Source: Cucumis sativus | Lineage: Eukaryota; Streptophyta; Magnoliopsida; Cucurbitales; Cucurbitaceae | Length of the DNA: 64,000 nt | Reading direction: 5' to 3' | Assembly (NCBI RefSeq): GCF_000004075.3 | Contig: NC_026660.2 | Location: 5,766,001-5,830,000 of the forward strand | Part shown: positions 46,358-59,529 of the stretch, one piece after another | Position numbering within the stretch: the first letter of the stretch is position 1 | How the letters are laid out: each line of letters starts with the position of its first letter | The notes under the pieces: generated by a model | The model's input: the letters and a program-made list of their open reading frames with translations, nothing else | The model's database searches: none | Told to the model about the DNA's origin: nothing | Position numbers and translations under genes: made by a program

Positions 46358-49300
46358 TTAGTTCATGAATTTCCTGCAATTGGGGGCATTACAGTGGCAG
46401 GGGACTTTGAGTTCATCAAGTTCATCGGGATCGAACAAGTAATCGTACCTGTGTGGTTGTAAGAGGAGAGAGAGATAAAGCTGTAAACGAAGAAGAGAGC
46501 TAAAGAAGTGATTTATATTTGAAGTTGAAGAAGAAAGAATGTGGTTCTTACGTTAGTTCTTCTCCGGCAGCTACATTGGTCTTGGCAATCAGAACGATTC
46601 GGCTTTCGTTGTCACCAACGCTCATGATCCTTGCATAGCAGTTTGGCATGCACTGCAACACACAAACACACATTCACATTTCAGTCTTCCACTCCAAAGT
46701 TTCAAACAAAAAAATTACAAGAAATAATCAATTTCCGACTTTGACCGAATTTGCTTACCGAATGATTTATCAGTCGTGCTATATTTCCTTTCTCTGTGGC
46801 ATCAATGACAACTTCCTCACTGATCTTGAAGAGCTGCAACAATTTAATCAGTGTTAAACTTCGGTGATTAAAATACTTGCACAATCAAATTCCAGCATTT
46901 CATAGAGAGAATATATTGGGAACAGAAAACCTCTTGGATCTAAGCAAGGGTAAGGAAACGGGAAAGGCGACCCCTTTAACTTTCCAAGATACCGAGTGTT
47001 TTTGAGATGACGTTTATAAAGTAATTTTTGGAGAATAATTACATAATTACTCTAGAAGTAGTTTAAGTGCTTTTGAAATGTTCTATAATTTTTCAAAATG
47101 GCTTTAAACTTACCACTTCAAATGGGAAATTTTGGAAATGAACTTGTATTTAGTTGGAAAGTACTTTTTTTACTATTCTAGACATATATCAAACTCAATT
47201 ATGGTGTTTCTTAAAATAGCATAGTAGTTAGAAAAGACATAAGCGGAATAGTGATAGGCTAATATTAAGGTGCTTAGGAATATGTTTATGGTGTTGAGGA
47301 TTGTTGAGGATATATGAGCAAATAGAGAGTTGGTATACATAGAAGAAAAACATTGAGGGTAGGCAAGTGTTTAGTTTACTTGGGATTAAATCGTCTAGAA
47401 GGAAATAGTCCAAGTTCCTTGAATACTTGAGAACTTAGCATTGTAATTCGTTTATCCTTTGTATTTAAATATATTTGAATGCTATCAAATAAGCAAAATG
47501 AGATTTCATGTAACATAATCAACTTCAAACATATGAAATACTTCATGCATAAAAAAAACGATTGTAAAACGATTGTCAACTCACATAGCAATCTTTTCCT
47601 TCTAATTGGTACCGAGCCTCCCTCAAATCTGCTACACTGCGCCGTACTTGCTCACCACGATATTCAACAACCTAAAGATAGATTTGAACACCTGATTAGT
47701 TAGATAACTAAAATTTATCTCAAAAGACTGCCTCAACCCCATGATTGTGTATGACGAAAATGTAATAAGTTAAAAGTACAAAGGAACGCTGAAGAAGAAA
47801 ACAAAAAGTGTACAAGCTTAACTGGAGCTCGCAAAAATTAACAACATCCTTACCATTTCTCCCTCTTGCACGTTCCTACGAGCAAAGAGGCCCCATCCAT
47901 GAATTCCAGATTTACCAAAACAAACTCGATCCTTTTCAGTTCTCTGAAGTCATTTAGGGAAATTAAGCAAATAGCAACAAGATTTCACTAAAAATATAAT
48001 ATAAATATACAAAAAAAAGAGGTAGCATTTACCTGTAAATATTGAAGCCGTTCCTTGAATGAGGAAAAGGACTTGGGGTCTGCTCCTTCCTTGAAAGAGA
48101 AAAAATGTATTGATTAATCACTGGAAAATGAGCTAAAACTGCAAGTTAAACTATCTAAGACAAGAATATTACTCTGCGTGTGCTCAAACTAATAATCTCA
48201 TCCAGTGGATGATGGTTGGGCCCCATAAGTCGATGAAATATCGGTTGCCGTTGCCCTTCAACCCTCTAGAAAAATACAGATAATAATGGTGAGGCAAAAA
48301 AAAACAAGTTATTAGTAACGGAAAAAATTTCTGAAATAGTCAGTGAACAACCTTATCGTTTGATCTAACATAAGCACGACATCTGGCTGCAGAATATGGT
48401 TCAAAATCATTGGTTTCAGAGGCTGAAGACTTTGATTGTTCTTCTATCTTTGATGTAACTAGCCTTGATCCCCTGTAACATCCCTTCTGCTTTTGCAGCA
48501 AGTTTCTGCCAGAAAAAACGCCAGAAGGACTACGCACCACTACAACAGCATCAGGGTTTGGTGCTCTACATGACAAAGAAGGATTTTGAGTCTCGGGATC
48601 TATTGAATCAAACAAGGAGGAAGAGAATAGAATTATACGCAATAAAGTAATAATCTGACCTATGAACAGCACAATATATCAGTTTTCTAGTAATTTGTCT
48701 CCCTTTCTCCTCTGAGCACTGCAACTGAAAGTGAATATAAATAGAGTTAAGCAATTGTCAACCTGTAGCACCTTCAAAAAATTTCCCAAGCCAGAAACAG
48801 AAATCCAACCTATGTCTAAAAGAGAAGATGCATTGTGATTGTAGGTCAAAAATAGCAACACTCAAATTTATAGAAATATTCTATAGAGTAAATATCACAA
48901 AATATCAACCAAAAATACTTGCCTCCATGAAGTATCCAGCTCTGGAAGCACACATTGTATGAAAATAAGTAGCACATTTGCAGCATTGCGTGCAGGAACC
49001 GTGACTTTGCTTGCAAATTACACATTTCTGTTATCCATAAAAAGAAAGAATGTATAGACAACAAACATCTCTTTGCCTACTAGAAAATCAACATTATCAT
49101 TTTGATTCAAAATAAGAATTAAATTTTAAATAGTACAATTACCTTCAAAAAAGAATTAGATGGAATTCTATAGATGCCAACCGCAGGCTCCATTTTCTCA
49201 TGATTCAAGAAAACAACTTCAGGGCGAAACCAAGCACAAGTGACATGAACCCAGAGTCCCTCAGCGTCAGTAGGCTTTAAAGCGCCTCCTAAAAAAACAT

Positions 49301-52300
49301 ACAATAATTTATTTTCTGTCCTTAATCATATTGCAAGACAGCAAAAAAACGAATCGGCACAAGGCATATTCAAATGAAAATTCACTTTCTCATGAAACTA
49401 ACCCATAAATAATATACAATAAAAGAATATGAGTAAAATCAGATGAAACAATGAACGGAAGAAATAATTGAAAATGAATCCATTCCTAGTTGGAAATGGA
49501 TTCATTCTAGGTATGGTGAAATTGGTCAGTAAGTGTCCATAAGTTTTGATTTCAGGAGAGACGGGAGCTCGCAAAATCTCCCTAAGAGTGTTATTTTTTA
49601 TTTTTATCAATAATTGAAATTTATGAAATTGGTTTAATCAGAAACCAAAAGGTGAAGAAATGAAGACAAAAATGTCTGCATGAGAGGAAACATGGTATGT
49701 GGGTGGGGACCTGTAGAGAAGGAAAGAATAAGGAAAAGAGAACGTAATACTCATGGAGGAACTTACGAAAACAATATGTTTTTTATTTGGGGTTCAAATT
49801 GTCAAGAAAACAGACCAACCAAAGTTAGTATTGTAAGATTTGACAAATCCCACTACTCTTTTCTCCCGCACGTATGTTCAATGGTCATGAAAACATAGCA
49901 GCTATGGTTAATGCCTGATTGAAGGTGCTTCTTTGTACCCAATGCAAGGGTGACCGATGCACCTTGCATGTGACCACAGGCAAATATCCAAGCACCTTAA
50001 AATCACCTGGCATCTCTTTAAAATGATAGCACTCAAACACCACCATGATGCATAATAAACATGTTCCCATTTATGGCCATATCCCTCTTTTTCATCTTAG
50101 CGGCCTTCAACCTCTATAGTTAGAAAAATATTTCCTTAAAAAAAATCTTATTAAAGTCAAGAGTCTTGAGACTTATAGCCACTGAAATATTAAATATAGA
50201 ATGGACTATTTGCCAAAATTTAGGAACCCAGAAATAAAATACAATCATAACAAACCTTTAACAGGACATAGGCAACACTCTCTGCTGGTATCTGGTGTTT
50301 CACAAGCTCGGCAAACCCATGATGTAAAATCATGAATATCTTTTGCCCCATAGCATTCCTGGTGCACAGCAACTTGGCACCTATAAAAAAAAGGAGAAGG
50401 GTAACAATTCTCCTGTATAATTATATGTCAACTATTTGTGCCTGAAGTCATAACTTATAAGTTTACATGAATATAAATCCCTGGATGTGTCGAATATGAA
50501 CTGTCACAAATCCCAAACAGTTAAACGATGAAAACGTTTAGCTTTAATTTATATTATCTTCTATCCAAAAACAGAGCTTTAATGGAGAAAAATAAAATAA
50601 AACAAAGGCATTCAAGATAACAAACCATTAAAGAATCCTTGTTTCTCACATGTGGGCTCAAAACTTCACTTTCAGTTCACAAGACAAACACGTGGACAAA
50701 TAATTTTGAAATGATGATGAACAGATATGTGATGATATAAATCTACAACCTAAGGTGGTATATGGTAATGCTCACTTCAAACCGTGAAGTTTGTTTGTTT
50801 GTCTGTTTGTTGAAGAAAATTTTGTTTTCATTTAAATATATATGTTGGTGCAAAATTATGTAGATTGTTAGACACCTGTTACAGATGATAATTTTGTTTT
50901 CTTCCCAATCTTCAACCCATCTACAAACAGCACACCTCTCTGTCGTCCATTTTGCATAGATAGGCTCATAATCCTCTGTTACAACAAAGATTAACAAACT
51001 TTAAAAATGTAGCCTCAATATTTGTATTTTATCAATGAAAATACACAGTGAGAATAGACGAACAGCAGGCATATACTGCAACCTTCTCAACATATATATG
51101 TTTGTGTGTATTAAAAGAGAGAGAATCTATACCACGTAAGAAGGTGCTTAGCTGCTGATTGTCCAATTTCAAAGGCTTCGAGGAATCTATGCCATTCGTG
51201 TTGAACTCTGCAATCTGAAATTTCATTGATGTCTGTAAGGAATGATGAATCGCAAGTACAAGACATTGGCTAAAACCTAAAACAGAAAGGAAAGAAAGAG
51301 GTGTCACTACAAACCCATTGTTCCAGAGGTAACATTGTAGCCTTCACTTTAACACTGTATTTCCATTTCTTTGCTCTACATCCAGTGTGCTTTTCCCATT
51401 CACTAAGTCTTTGTTTTCTTGACCCACAAGAACCGCAGTTACAGACAACCCTAAAAGATAGGAATTGAGGTCACAATTTCATCATCTTAAACAATTTGTC
51501 CAAACCATTAAAATGATGTGTAACTCGAAATCTTTCATGAAAATAAGAGAAATAAAATAAAATGTGACTTAACGACATGTTCGGAGGACTTGGACTTACA
51601 AATGCAAATCAGGAATATAAGCTCCTTCCATGCCATTGCAAACCACTATTATCTTATCTGGAATGGAAGCCTCAGCACCCTTGTCCGCAGAACTGGTTTA
51701 TATAAAGTGTAAGATATCTCACATCAAATGTATAAATTTTAAGGTCAGAAAATGGAAACTGATAACATGAAAAAGTTCCTGTTGCTTCCCAAATTCCTAA
51801 TTGCATCTGATGCTTGAGAGCTTCATCGCAGCAATAGTAAAGTGGAATTCTAAGCCCCTCTCTCTTAACCGAAGTATTAATATGAAATATTTTTACGGGC
51901 CAATAAAATCATAATAACTAAAAAAATATTACAAAAAGTGTTTGTAGTGCTCACTTGGCTTTTGATTGATTATTCTGAACATGCGGAGGTTCAAGATTGA
52001 ATTTAACCTTGCAGTCAGGGCAATAGTATTCGCTGTGTGCCAAATCCTTCAAGCGCAGTGAGCATACCAATTAGACATTCCTGAACTTAGGTAAAAATAT
52101 GTGTGCCTGTATGTGAGAGAGGGAGAACAAGGGCACATCCATTGAGGTGCAGAAGGCATACCTTAAATAGCTTGCTTGAAATTTTGTCACACTCAGCATG
52201 CACCCATACATTACAACCATCACAGCAGACCTAGTTCGACAACAAACACACAAATAAAATCAGATAACGAAGGAAGAACGCATATACCAAACAGAATGGT

Positions 52301-55029
52301 TTGAAAAAATGACAAAAAATGCTTACCCAATTTCCACCATCAGAGTGGTGCCAGATTTTCTTGCATACGCCACAATATTGCTTTGATTGTCTTAACTGTA
52401 AATACAAGAATTGTTAGATAATCTAGATAAATACTATAGCTATTTAATTAAGAACAAAAAATATCTTTTGTGTTTTGTTATTTGGTCAAGATTGGCAGGG
52501 AAGGATTCCAGCACAACAAAATATGTTGAAGATAAGCATCTCCAAACCTTATGGCAATGTTTGCATAATAGTTGCGTGGCAGAAGTCGGCCCCTTTACTT
52601 TCTTAAGTGTCTTACAAAGTGATAACAAGCCGCATCCGTCACAATGTCTAGAACCTTTGTTGACTACTTTCTGTAAAATAAATTAACTTGTAAGAGCTCT
52701 CAAAAAAATTGAGCACATTACATTATAATGTGCCAAGAACAAAAAGACAATAGTGAACAGAGTTTATAAAATCAGCTTGTAAGAATGTGCAAATTATGCA
52801 TTGGCATGAATTGACGCAAACATAAATGACAGTGTTAAGAAAGAAACAAGTTGAGGTTGATAAGTTTCATAATTCATCAAACAACAAAGCCTAAAATTAG
52901 GGTGAAAAATAATTGAGAACGGATGTAATGATTGACCATAAAGATCCTTAAGCCCACACCACGGGATTAAACTCCAGAAAAAATACTCCTAAATTCCAAA
53001 CCTTTTTGGGTCAAGTTAACCCTTTTCCAAAACTTTTACCTTCCCAATCCCAGCCAACCTTGAAAATTTGTTCAGTTGGATTAACAACTTATCAAAAAAT
53101 TCTTGAGTAATCGAGATTTCTAAGTTCATAGACTAAAAAAGACCCCAAGTACACGTTTTTTTTTGGCTAAAAAGTGGACTGGAAGACTCCAAGAGTTTTA
53201 GAGTTCTCCTCATACTGATCATTCAAAGATTCAAAAACCCATGACCTCTCCATGGTTGTTACTCAGATGGCAGATCTCAGCCAACGGGGACACCTCTTGG
53301 GTGCCATACAGTGACATGCAATTTGAACAAAAAGAATAAAATTACACGTTCTTATACCAAAAAATAAATTATATGTAATTTCGATAAAAATAATAAAATT
53401 ACATATTTTTATAGCAAAAAAATACAGTAACGAGATGCAAAAGTTGGACAGGGTGACAAAACCAGTCATATAAATAAAGATATAGGTAACTGTAAACGCA
53501 AAGGCCCGCACAATAAATCACTAGCCGAAGCTCTTATAACATAATAATTTTGTGCGCGATTATCCTGTATCGTATTCCAAGAAATCCAAACCCACCCACG
53601 ATAATAACAGTAACTCAAATTCATTCAGACCTCAAATAAAAAGCTCGTGAGTTCATAACATAATTCAGATAAATAACAAACGAAAAGTATGAAATGGATT
53701 CTCAATAATATTACCTTCTCGGAATAGTACTCCAGATCCTGGTTGGACGTCGAAGCATCAGGCAACCCACTGACATCTGCTTCTCGAAGAGACATTAACA
53801 TACTGCCGACACTGGCATCCACGTAACCATCTTCTGCTAATAAAGCCTCCTCGATAGCCATCTGGAAATCACTTGGCTTGCTCTTGTGCAACTGCTTCTG
53901 CCCCTTGAATCTGATTAATAGGGAAATTTTCTGATCATCTTACCGGATCATTTTATAGAAAAAATACAAACAATTCATGGAAAATAGTTGGCTACACACC
54001 TTTCCAAGAACTCCGCAAAGGGGTATATCATCCCTTGTCTCACCCATGCATAGTCCTGTGAATTATGAACATACTCATAAATATAACTAACGAACGCGAC
54101 GACTAAAATTAACATTACCCATATTTTAGGTGCGAAGAAATTACCCTTTGAGTTCCATTCTTTGAGTATCCGAAAAACATTACACATATAGAACCTGGGA
54201 CGCAAGATTTTAGAACCGATTCGGGAGCTTGCAACAAGGGATCGATAACTACCGCTGGCCAAGCTGGGTATCTTTTCCCACACTTCGCCCATACTAAATC
54301 TCCCAGAGCAAACTCCTCTGGCTTGTAAATATCCCTTTTCCTTTCAGAATTTGAGTCTGTCTTCGCGCCCATATAAGTTAGCCTAGTGGGTTTCTCTTCT
54401 TTTTCCAATGGCGACACAGTTTTTGAACTGCAATTTCTTGAACCATTCAAATTAGAGAACCCCATAAAAGGACTATCTTTCTCCTCTTCACTTTTACCCG
54501 AAGAGTCCCATTTTGAATTCTTCAACCTGTAATTATCCTTCCACTGCTGTTGTTTCGATAGTGTCAATCCCTTATTTCTCATTCTAGATTCCTCTAAGAC
54601 ACCTTCTTCCTCTTCTTCGTCATCATTATCCTCAATGCTGGAGTCCGTAAAACTACCCTTCGAATCTTCCTTCTTCCATACATGAAGAACCGAGTCACTG
54701 AACCTCGAAGGAAGCATCTGAATTCTTCCTCGCGATGACTTCAACAGCGGGGGTCGTAATTTCTCAACGCTGCGGTTCACTGCTCGCTGGCCATTCAATT
54801 TTTTCGGATTTCGCTCAATTTCATCACCCCAATAGAATCCATTGTTGTACCAAGAACCGGAACCACTACTTAAATCCTCAACCTCACGTTGGATGCCATA
54901 AGAATAATACCCATCCGTCCGCCGTTTCTTAGAATTCACCGAATACATATAATCCGCAGAATCGGGCTCCTCGAGCTTACAGCGTTTAAGATTCGGCGTT
55001 TCGAATTTCATAGTTCGTTTGATGATCAT
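46358..55029 (-). CDS. H3K4 methyltransferase, ATX3/4/5 (trithorax-like) group
   Basis: Twenty-three coding exons on the minus strand give 1055 residues: 54145-55029, 54000-54055, 53715-53910, 52548-52670, 52327-52395, 52162-52230, 51955-52046, 51600-51692, 51315-51450, 51133-51232, 50876-50975, 50256-50380, 49143-49288, 48923-49027, 48660-48724, 48352-48565, 48173-48265, 48033-48089, 47854-47943, 47585-47671, 46759-46833, 46552-46652 and 46358-46448. The start is [18 protein letters not shown]. Domains in order: PWWP (about 241-320, YPAWPAVV), PHD (about 427-480, [17 protein letters not shown]), a second PHD plus extended PHD (about 619-785), SET (about 917-1035, [14 protein letters not shown] and LINHSCMPNCYA) and post-SET ([13 protein letters not shown]). 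The catalytic motifs look intact. These nuclear enzymes methylate histone H3 Lys4. The intron after 48923 has a GC donor. ATX3, 4 and 5 cannot be told apart by eye. Confidence 0.96.
53319..53425. repeat. 56-bp imperfect tandem duplication in an ATX intron
   Basis: Two diverged copies begin G(C/T)AATTT at 53319 and 53375 and share AATAAAATTACA and TATA.CAAAAAA. It lies in the intron between exons 3 and 4. Confidence 0.6.
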
Positions 55030-55560
55030 CTTGTTAGGAAAATTAAAACCCAATTCCAATACAAAAACAATGCGAAGCCCTAATTATCTTCTTCCACGAA
55101 AAGGAACCGAACACCGGACAATGTCGAAGGATTTCTCCGTCCACCATTCAACTCCGCTTCATACCCACTCCAGGCGACACATATACTCAACATACACACA
55201 GCGGAAAAATTGGAATAAACCCTAAATCAACCACAAGAAACGATAAAACTCAGACAATTCAATTCGTTCCAGAAACTTTCACGTCCGCGAAACTCAGATT
55301 AAGAACGATAAAAGAAATCGCAACGAAACAACAATAAATTTTCAGTGTCGAAAAACAAAAACCCGCGAGAAACGGAAGAAAAACGCCGGCGAGGGAAAAT
55401 CAAAATCGAATGCTAATTTCAAACGAAAGAATTCACTCAAACTCGCATAGAAAGGAAACGACGATGCTACGAGCTGTGTCAGAGTCGGGGATCGATCCGC
55501 CTAAACTGAAAAGGAAACCGCAAGGGAACAATTTCCATTTTATATATTGTTACTATTATT
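55030..55560 (-). other. Promoter and leader region of the ATX gene
   Basis: More CpG and higher G/C than the flanking DNA. No upstream ATG was seen in the first 90 bases before the start codon, and no TATA box was found. Confidence 0.45.
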
Positions 55561-56930
55561 TTATATATTGTAAATGGAAAATCGAAACTCTTACCTTTCT
55601 AAATTTTCGTTAATAGAAGAATTTGACCACAAATCTTTATTTTTTTATTTTCAATTTATCAATTTAAACTCTAAACTTTATAATTATATTATGGAACAAT
55701 ACATATTTACATTTATAAACTTAGACGTTTAAATAGACCATATAAATTTAAAGCTTAAACGAATAGATTTTTCTAAGTTGTAATTTAAATTTACGCGGTT
55801 ATTAGTTTAAGGTCTAAATTAATACAAATTTCAAAATTGATAATTTGAATGGATAGAATTATTAGTTTATAACTTAAATTGATATAATTTATTAATTCGT
55901 GATGTGGTTTTATATTTCTTAATAATTATTTTTGAAGTAATAAAAATATAATATATTTCACAAATTTTATTTAAAATAATTAAATTTGGGTTCAAAGCTT
56001 TTATATCTTAGTTAATGATTCATTATAGATTATGTTAAAATCGGGTGCAATTCAATTCACGAAGGTGTTCAAAGTAAATTAATGTTTGTCTAATTAAATT
56101 AGTACGAGCATAGTTTAATGATTTGAATTTATTAATGTCTATAGTATAAAAAAATATATATAATTTATATATCTAAGTCAAGTTTACAATATTAAGAAAA
56201 TGTGGCTTCAGCTATAATAAAATTTAATTTGTTGTGATCTCAAGTGTTGAGATCACTAGTCAAAATTGAAAACCTTTTTAAGGAAAAACATGAAAAGTTA
56301 AAAGTCCATTAAACACGTTTTTAATTTAAAAAATTACATATTAAACATATAGAAAAAAATATTGTGAATAAAAAAAGAAAATTACAACTATTTATAAAAT
56401 ATAACTATATAACTATATATAATTTATTAAATTTTGTCATTGAGAATTTGATGAATATTTATAAATTGTAAATGGTTTTATTATTTTATTATTTTTTTAA
56501 ATGTCTAATAAAAACACCTTAAATATATAATTTGAAAAGAAAAATATAGCAATTTATATATGTTTTTAATCATATAAATTTGCACTAGTTTACAATTTGG
56601 AAGACTACATTTCTATTAATAATAATAAAAAAGAAGACTAAACTTTAATATTACATTATTAAATTTTAATTAACTCTATGAGAGACGAATTATTATGGTC
56701 AACAAAGTTGAATATATATATATATATTCTAATAAACCTTTACTTTAGGAAACCTCAAAAACATAATTTTAATTTATAATTCATATCTATTATAATTATT
56801 ATGTGAATATACATTTTTAACATTAGAATAGTAGAATACATAGAGTACAATAATCATCAAAATGGCTAATAAGCATTTTTATTTACATTAAAAATAAAAA
56901 AAAAACCAAATATATATTTATTGGTTTATT
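55561..56930. other. A/T-rich intergenic DNA
   Basis: Very A/T-rich. No gene, RNA or intact element was seen. A TA run lies at about 56713-56726. Confidence 0.55.
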
Positions 56931-56993
56931 TAGGTGAGGGTGGGTATTTTAATTAAATTAAGTTTGGCCTTTGGGGGATTGGGTAATTGAAAA

Positions 56994-57116
56994 AGGGAAG
57001 GGGAAGGGGGAAAGGGGAAAGGGGAAAGGGCGGGTAACGTGGAAAATATGGAATTTATTTTTGGCTCCAAAGAAAATTGAGGAAAGCGAGGGAAGGAGGG
57101 AAGGAGGGAGGGGAGG
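56994..57116. other. Two G-quadruplex-capable polypurine tracts
   Basis: The plus strand at 56995-57034 has seven or more runs of three to five G separated by AA, AAA or C. A second set at 57090-57113 has four G runs separated by AAGGA, AAGGA and A. Both meet the usual G-quadruplex pattern, and the strand is nearly pure purine, which can also favour triplex DNA. The surrounding DNA is very A/T-rich. Confidence 0.7.
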
Positions 57117-57310
57117 CGACTGGGAAGCGCCAAGTCCAAACTGAAATGGGAAACTATTTTTATCTTTATTTATATTTATTATGTTTTTAAAGATTGAAAA
57201 GGAAAAGGGACGAAGAAGGGGAAGGTAGCATGGAGATTCCGTACTACCCTTTTTTTCAACTGACGTGGCGGCTACACACCCCACTCTACGCGGGGAAAGG
57301 AAAATTCTCC
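57117..57310 (-). other. Possible orphan promoter next to the G-rich tracts
   Basis: Contains CTGACGTGGCGGCTACA near 57260, which holds an ACGTGG core, and CpG-rich CTACGCGGGG. Together with the C/T-rich minus strand it resembles a promoter and leader on that strand, but no coding exon follows. Confidence 0.3.
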
Positions 57311-59100
57311 ACTTGATTTCATCGTTTATTCGTGATTCAATGATAACAAATTATTATGGAAATTATAATTTATATGTTTTTTAAACATATCAAAATCAAT
57401 CGAAATATTTATAAGATGATAGATCGAAAAACTTTTATCAATATATTTTATTCAAAAAGATTGTTCACGAAACTTTATAGTTTAATTAAAATAATCAAAA
57501 ATAAAATGTAAACGGTGAGGTTGAATGACAAATTTATCGTTCTACTAACCATGGATGAAGTTTATTAGCGTGTGTAATTGATATAATATAAAAGAATGCT
57601 ACATTTTGTAGATATTTTCAGTATGTTGCCGATTACAACCGTTTTCTTTGTTTGAAAGTATAATGCTCATTTAGTTTACGTCGTAAATTTTAGGTGAAAA
57701 AAAAAAAAGAAATTATTGTAAATGACATAATTACGGTAAGTATTTACATAATATAGTAAATATTCATTTATACAAATAATGAATGCAAATAGACATGTGT
57801 TGAATTTTATAATTGTCTATTAATTAAAAAATTATCAACTAATATACATTGATAAAAGTCTATCAGTATCTAAGGTTTTGATATATTATATAAATGTTTT
57901 AGTTTATTTTGTTATGTTTTAAAATACTTCTAAAAACTAGTAGACATGAAAGAAAACTCCATATCAATATTAGTGGATCTCGTTCCATTTTAAAAGTCGT
58001 GTTGAGGTGACAAATAATAAATAAAACGAAATATATGATATATGAAAATAATACAAAACAATTTAATGTTTGACAATACCATACTTACATGTGCTTTGTT
58101 CATAAAATAGGACATTCAATATTGTACTTGTATAATAAAATAAAATAATTTCAATGCATGTTGTGTTATGTATAGAGAAAACAAATACGTTTTGTAACAG
58201 ATTATTTATTCGTTCGAAAGTTATGTTTTGTCTTTTTTTTTTTTTTTTTCTGTAATAGGTAGGAGTTAACTTTAACCGGCATAATTATTGTATTAACAGA
58301 TTTGAAGTTAGAGATGGCTTAAAAAAATTTGAGGTTTGAAGTTTGATTCGTCCACTTCACATTTGATTCGATACTTACAAATAAATTTGAAGAAAAAAAT
58401 GCAAACTTGTAACTATTTTCATTTTGCTATTATTCATATAACTTATTTACTAGGGACACTGTCACACGAAATTACAAAGTATAGCAATATTCTACCTTTT
58501 ATTAATGAAAGATTTCTACTAAGGTCCATCAATATAATTGATATAAAATTTTGTTACATTTTCGTTCTATATGTGAAAATGAATTTCATTTTTTTTTCAA
58601 TTCTTTTTCCAGACTTATCTAGGGCCTCGCTTCTAGACCTATCATAAATTTGATTCCAACCAAAATTATGATTCAATTTTGCAAGTGAGGTGAGTAATTT
58701 CCAACAAAGAAATACAAGGGAAAGTAAAAGACATAAAAAAAGTTTGAAAACTATTGTAAACGACAAAATTGTTGAAAATAGTTTCAAAATATAATAAATT
58801 TTAGATTATATAAATGATAGATCTCAATACATTGTTAGACTTATATCAAATAAAATTATCGGTAAGTGATAAAATATAGATTTTTTAATAAATATTTTGA
58901 TTAATTATACCACAATTTAAAAAGTATCCAATATTTTTTCATTTCATTTATTTATTTATATCCCTACAATTGCCAATCAAATACAACATTTATAAAATAT
59001 CTTACTATACATAATAATGAAATGGTTAAATCTCTCAATCCATTTATAACAAATTTGGAAATTGTTTTGTAAATTAAAAAGAAATACAAATAAGAGAAAA
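57311..59100. other. A/T-rich DNA upstream of DRP1
   Basis: No conserved frame or RNA gene was seen. The frame at 58336-58647 has no domain and is A/T-driven. Confidence 0.5.
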
Positions 59101-59235
59101 GAAAAGGAAAAAACGAAATAACGAAATAACTAAACAGAATAGAAGCCGTACCAAAGATTGGAAACGTTCAAAGGACTCGGATTCGTAGCCTTCTTCTTCG
59201 CCTTCACCTCTTCTCTCCATTTCCAAAGTCCATCA

Positions 59236-59529
59236 ATGGCCGCCCCACATTCTCCCTCCTTTTCCTCACTCTCACATTCCATCCTTAATTACTCTCAGCT
59301 AAACTTCAGCTGCAATCCATACTCTTCATCGTCTCATCAATCCGATTTCCCTCGCTCATGGAAAATCTCATTTCCTTGGTCAACAAACTTCAGAGAGCTT
59401 GCACTGCTCTCGGCGACCATGGCGAAGAGAGCGCTTTACCCACTCTCTGGGATTCCCTTCCTGCCATTGCCGTCGTCGGAGGCCAGGTCATGCCCCGCTT
59501 CCTCACATTTCCATGTTCTTCTACTTTAA
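59236..59529 (+). other. Upstream ORF overlapping the DRP1 start
   Basis: ATG at 59236 opens a 97-codon frame in a different phase. It runs past the DRP1 ATG at 59358 and ends at 59529, 43 bases inside intron 1. It matters only if transcription starts before 59236. The frame is Ser-rich with no known domain. Confidence 0.35.

Noticed and set aside
49880..50100. Conserved-looking block in an ATX intron (minus-strand 61-codon frame)
   Set aside because: No domain was recognised, and it lies in the intron between exons 12 and 13 with splice sites that skip it. Possibly an old repeat, but unsupported.
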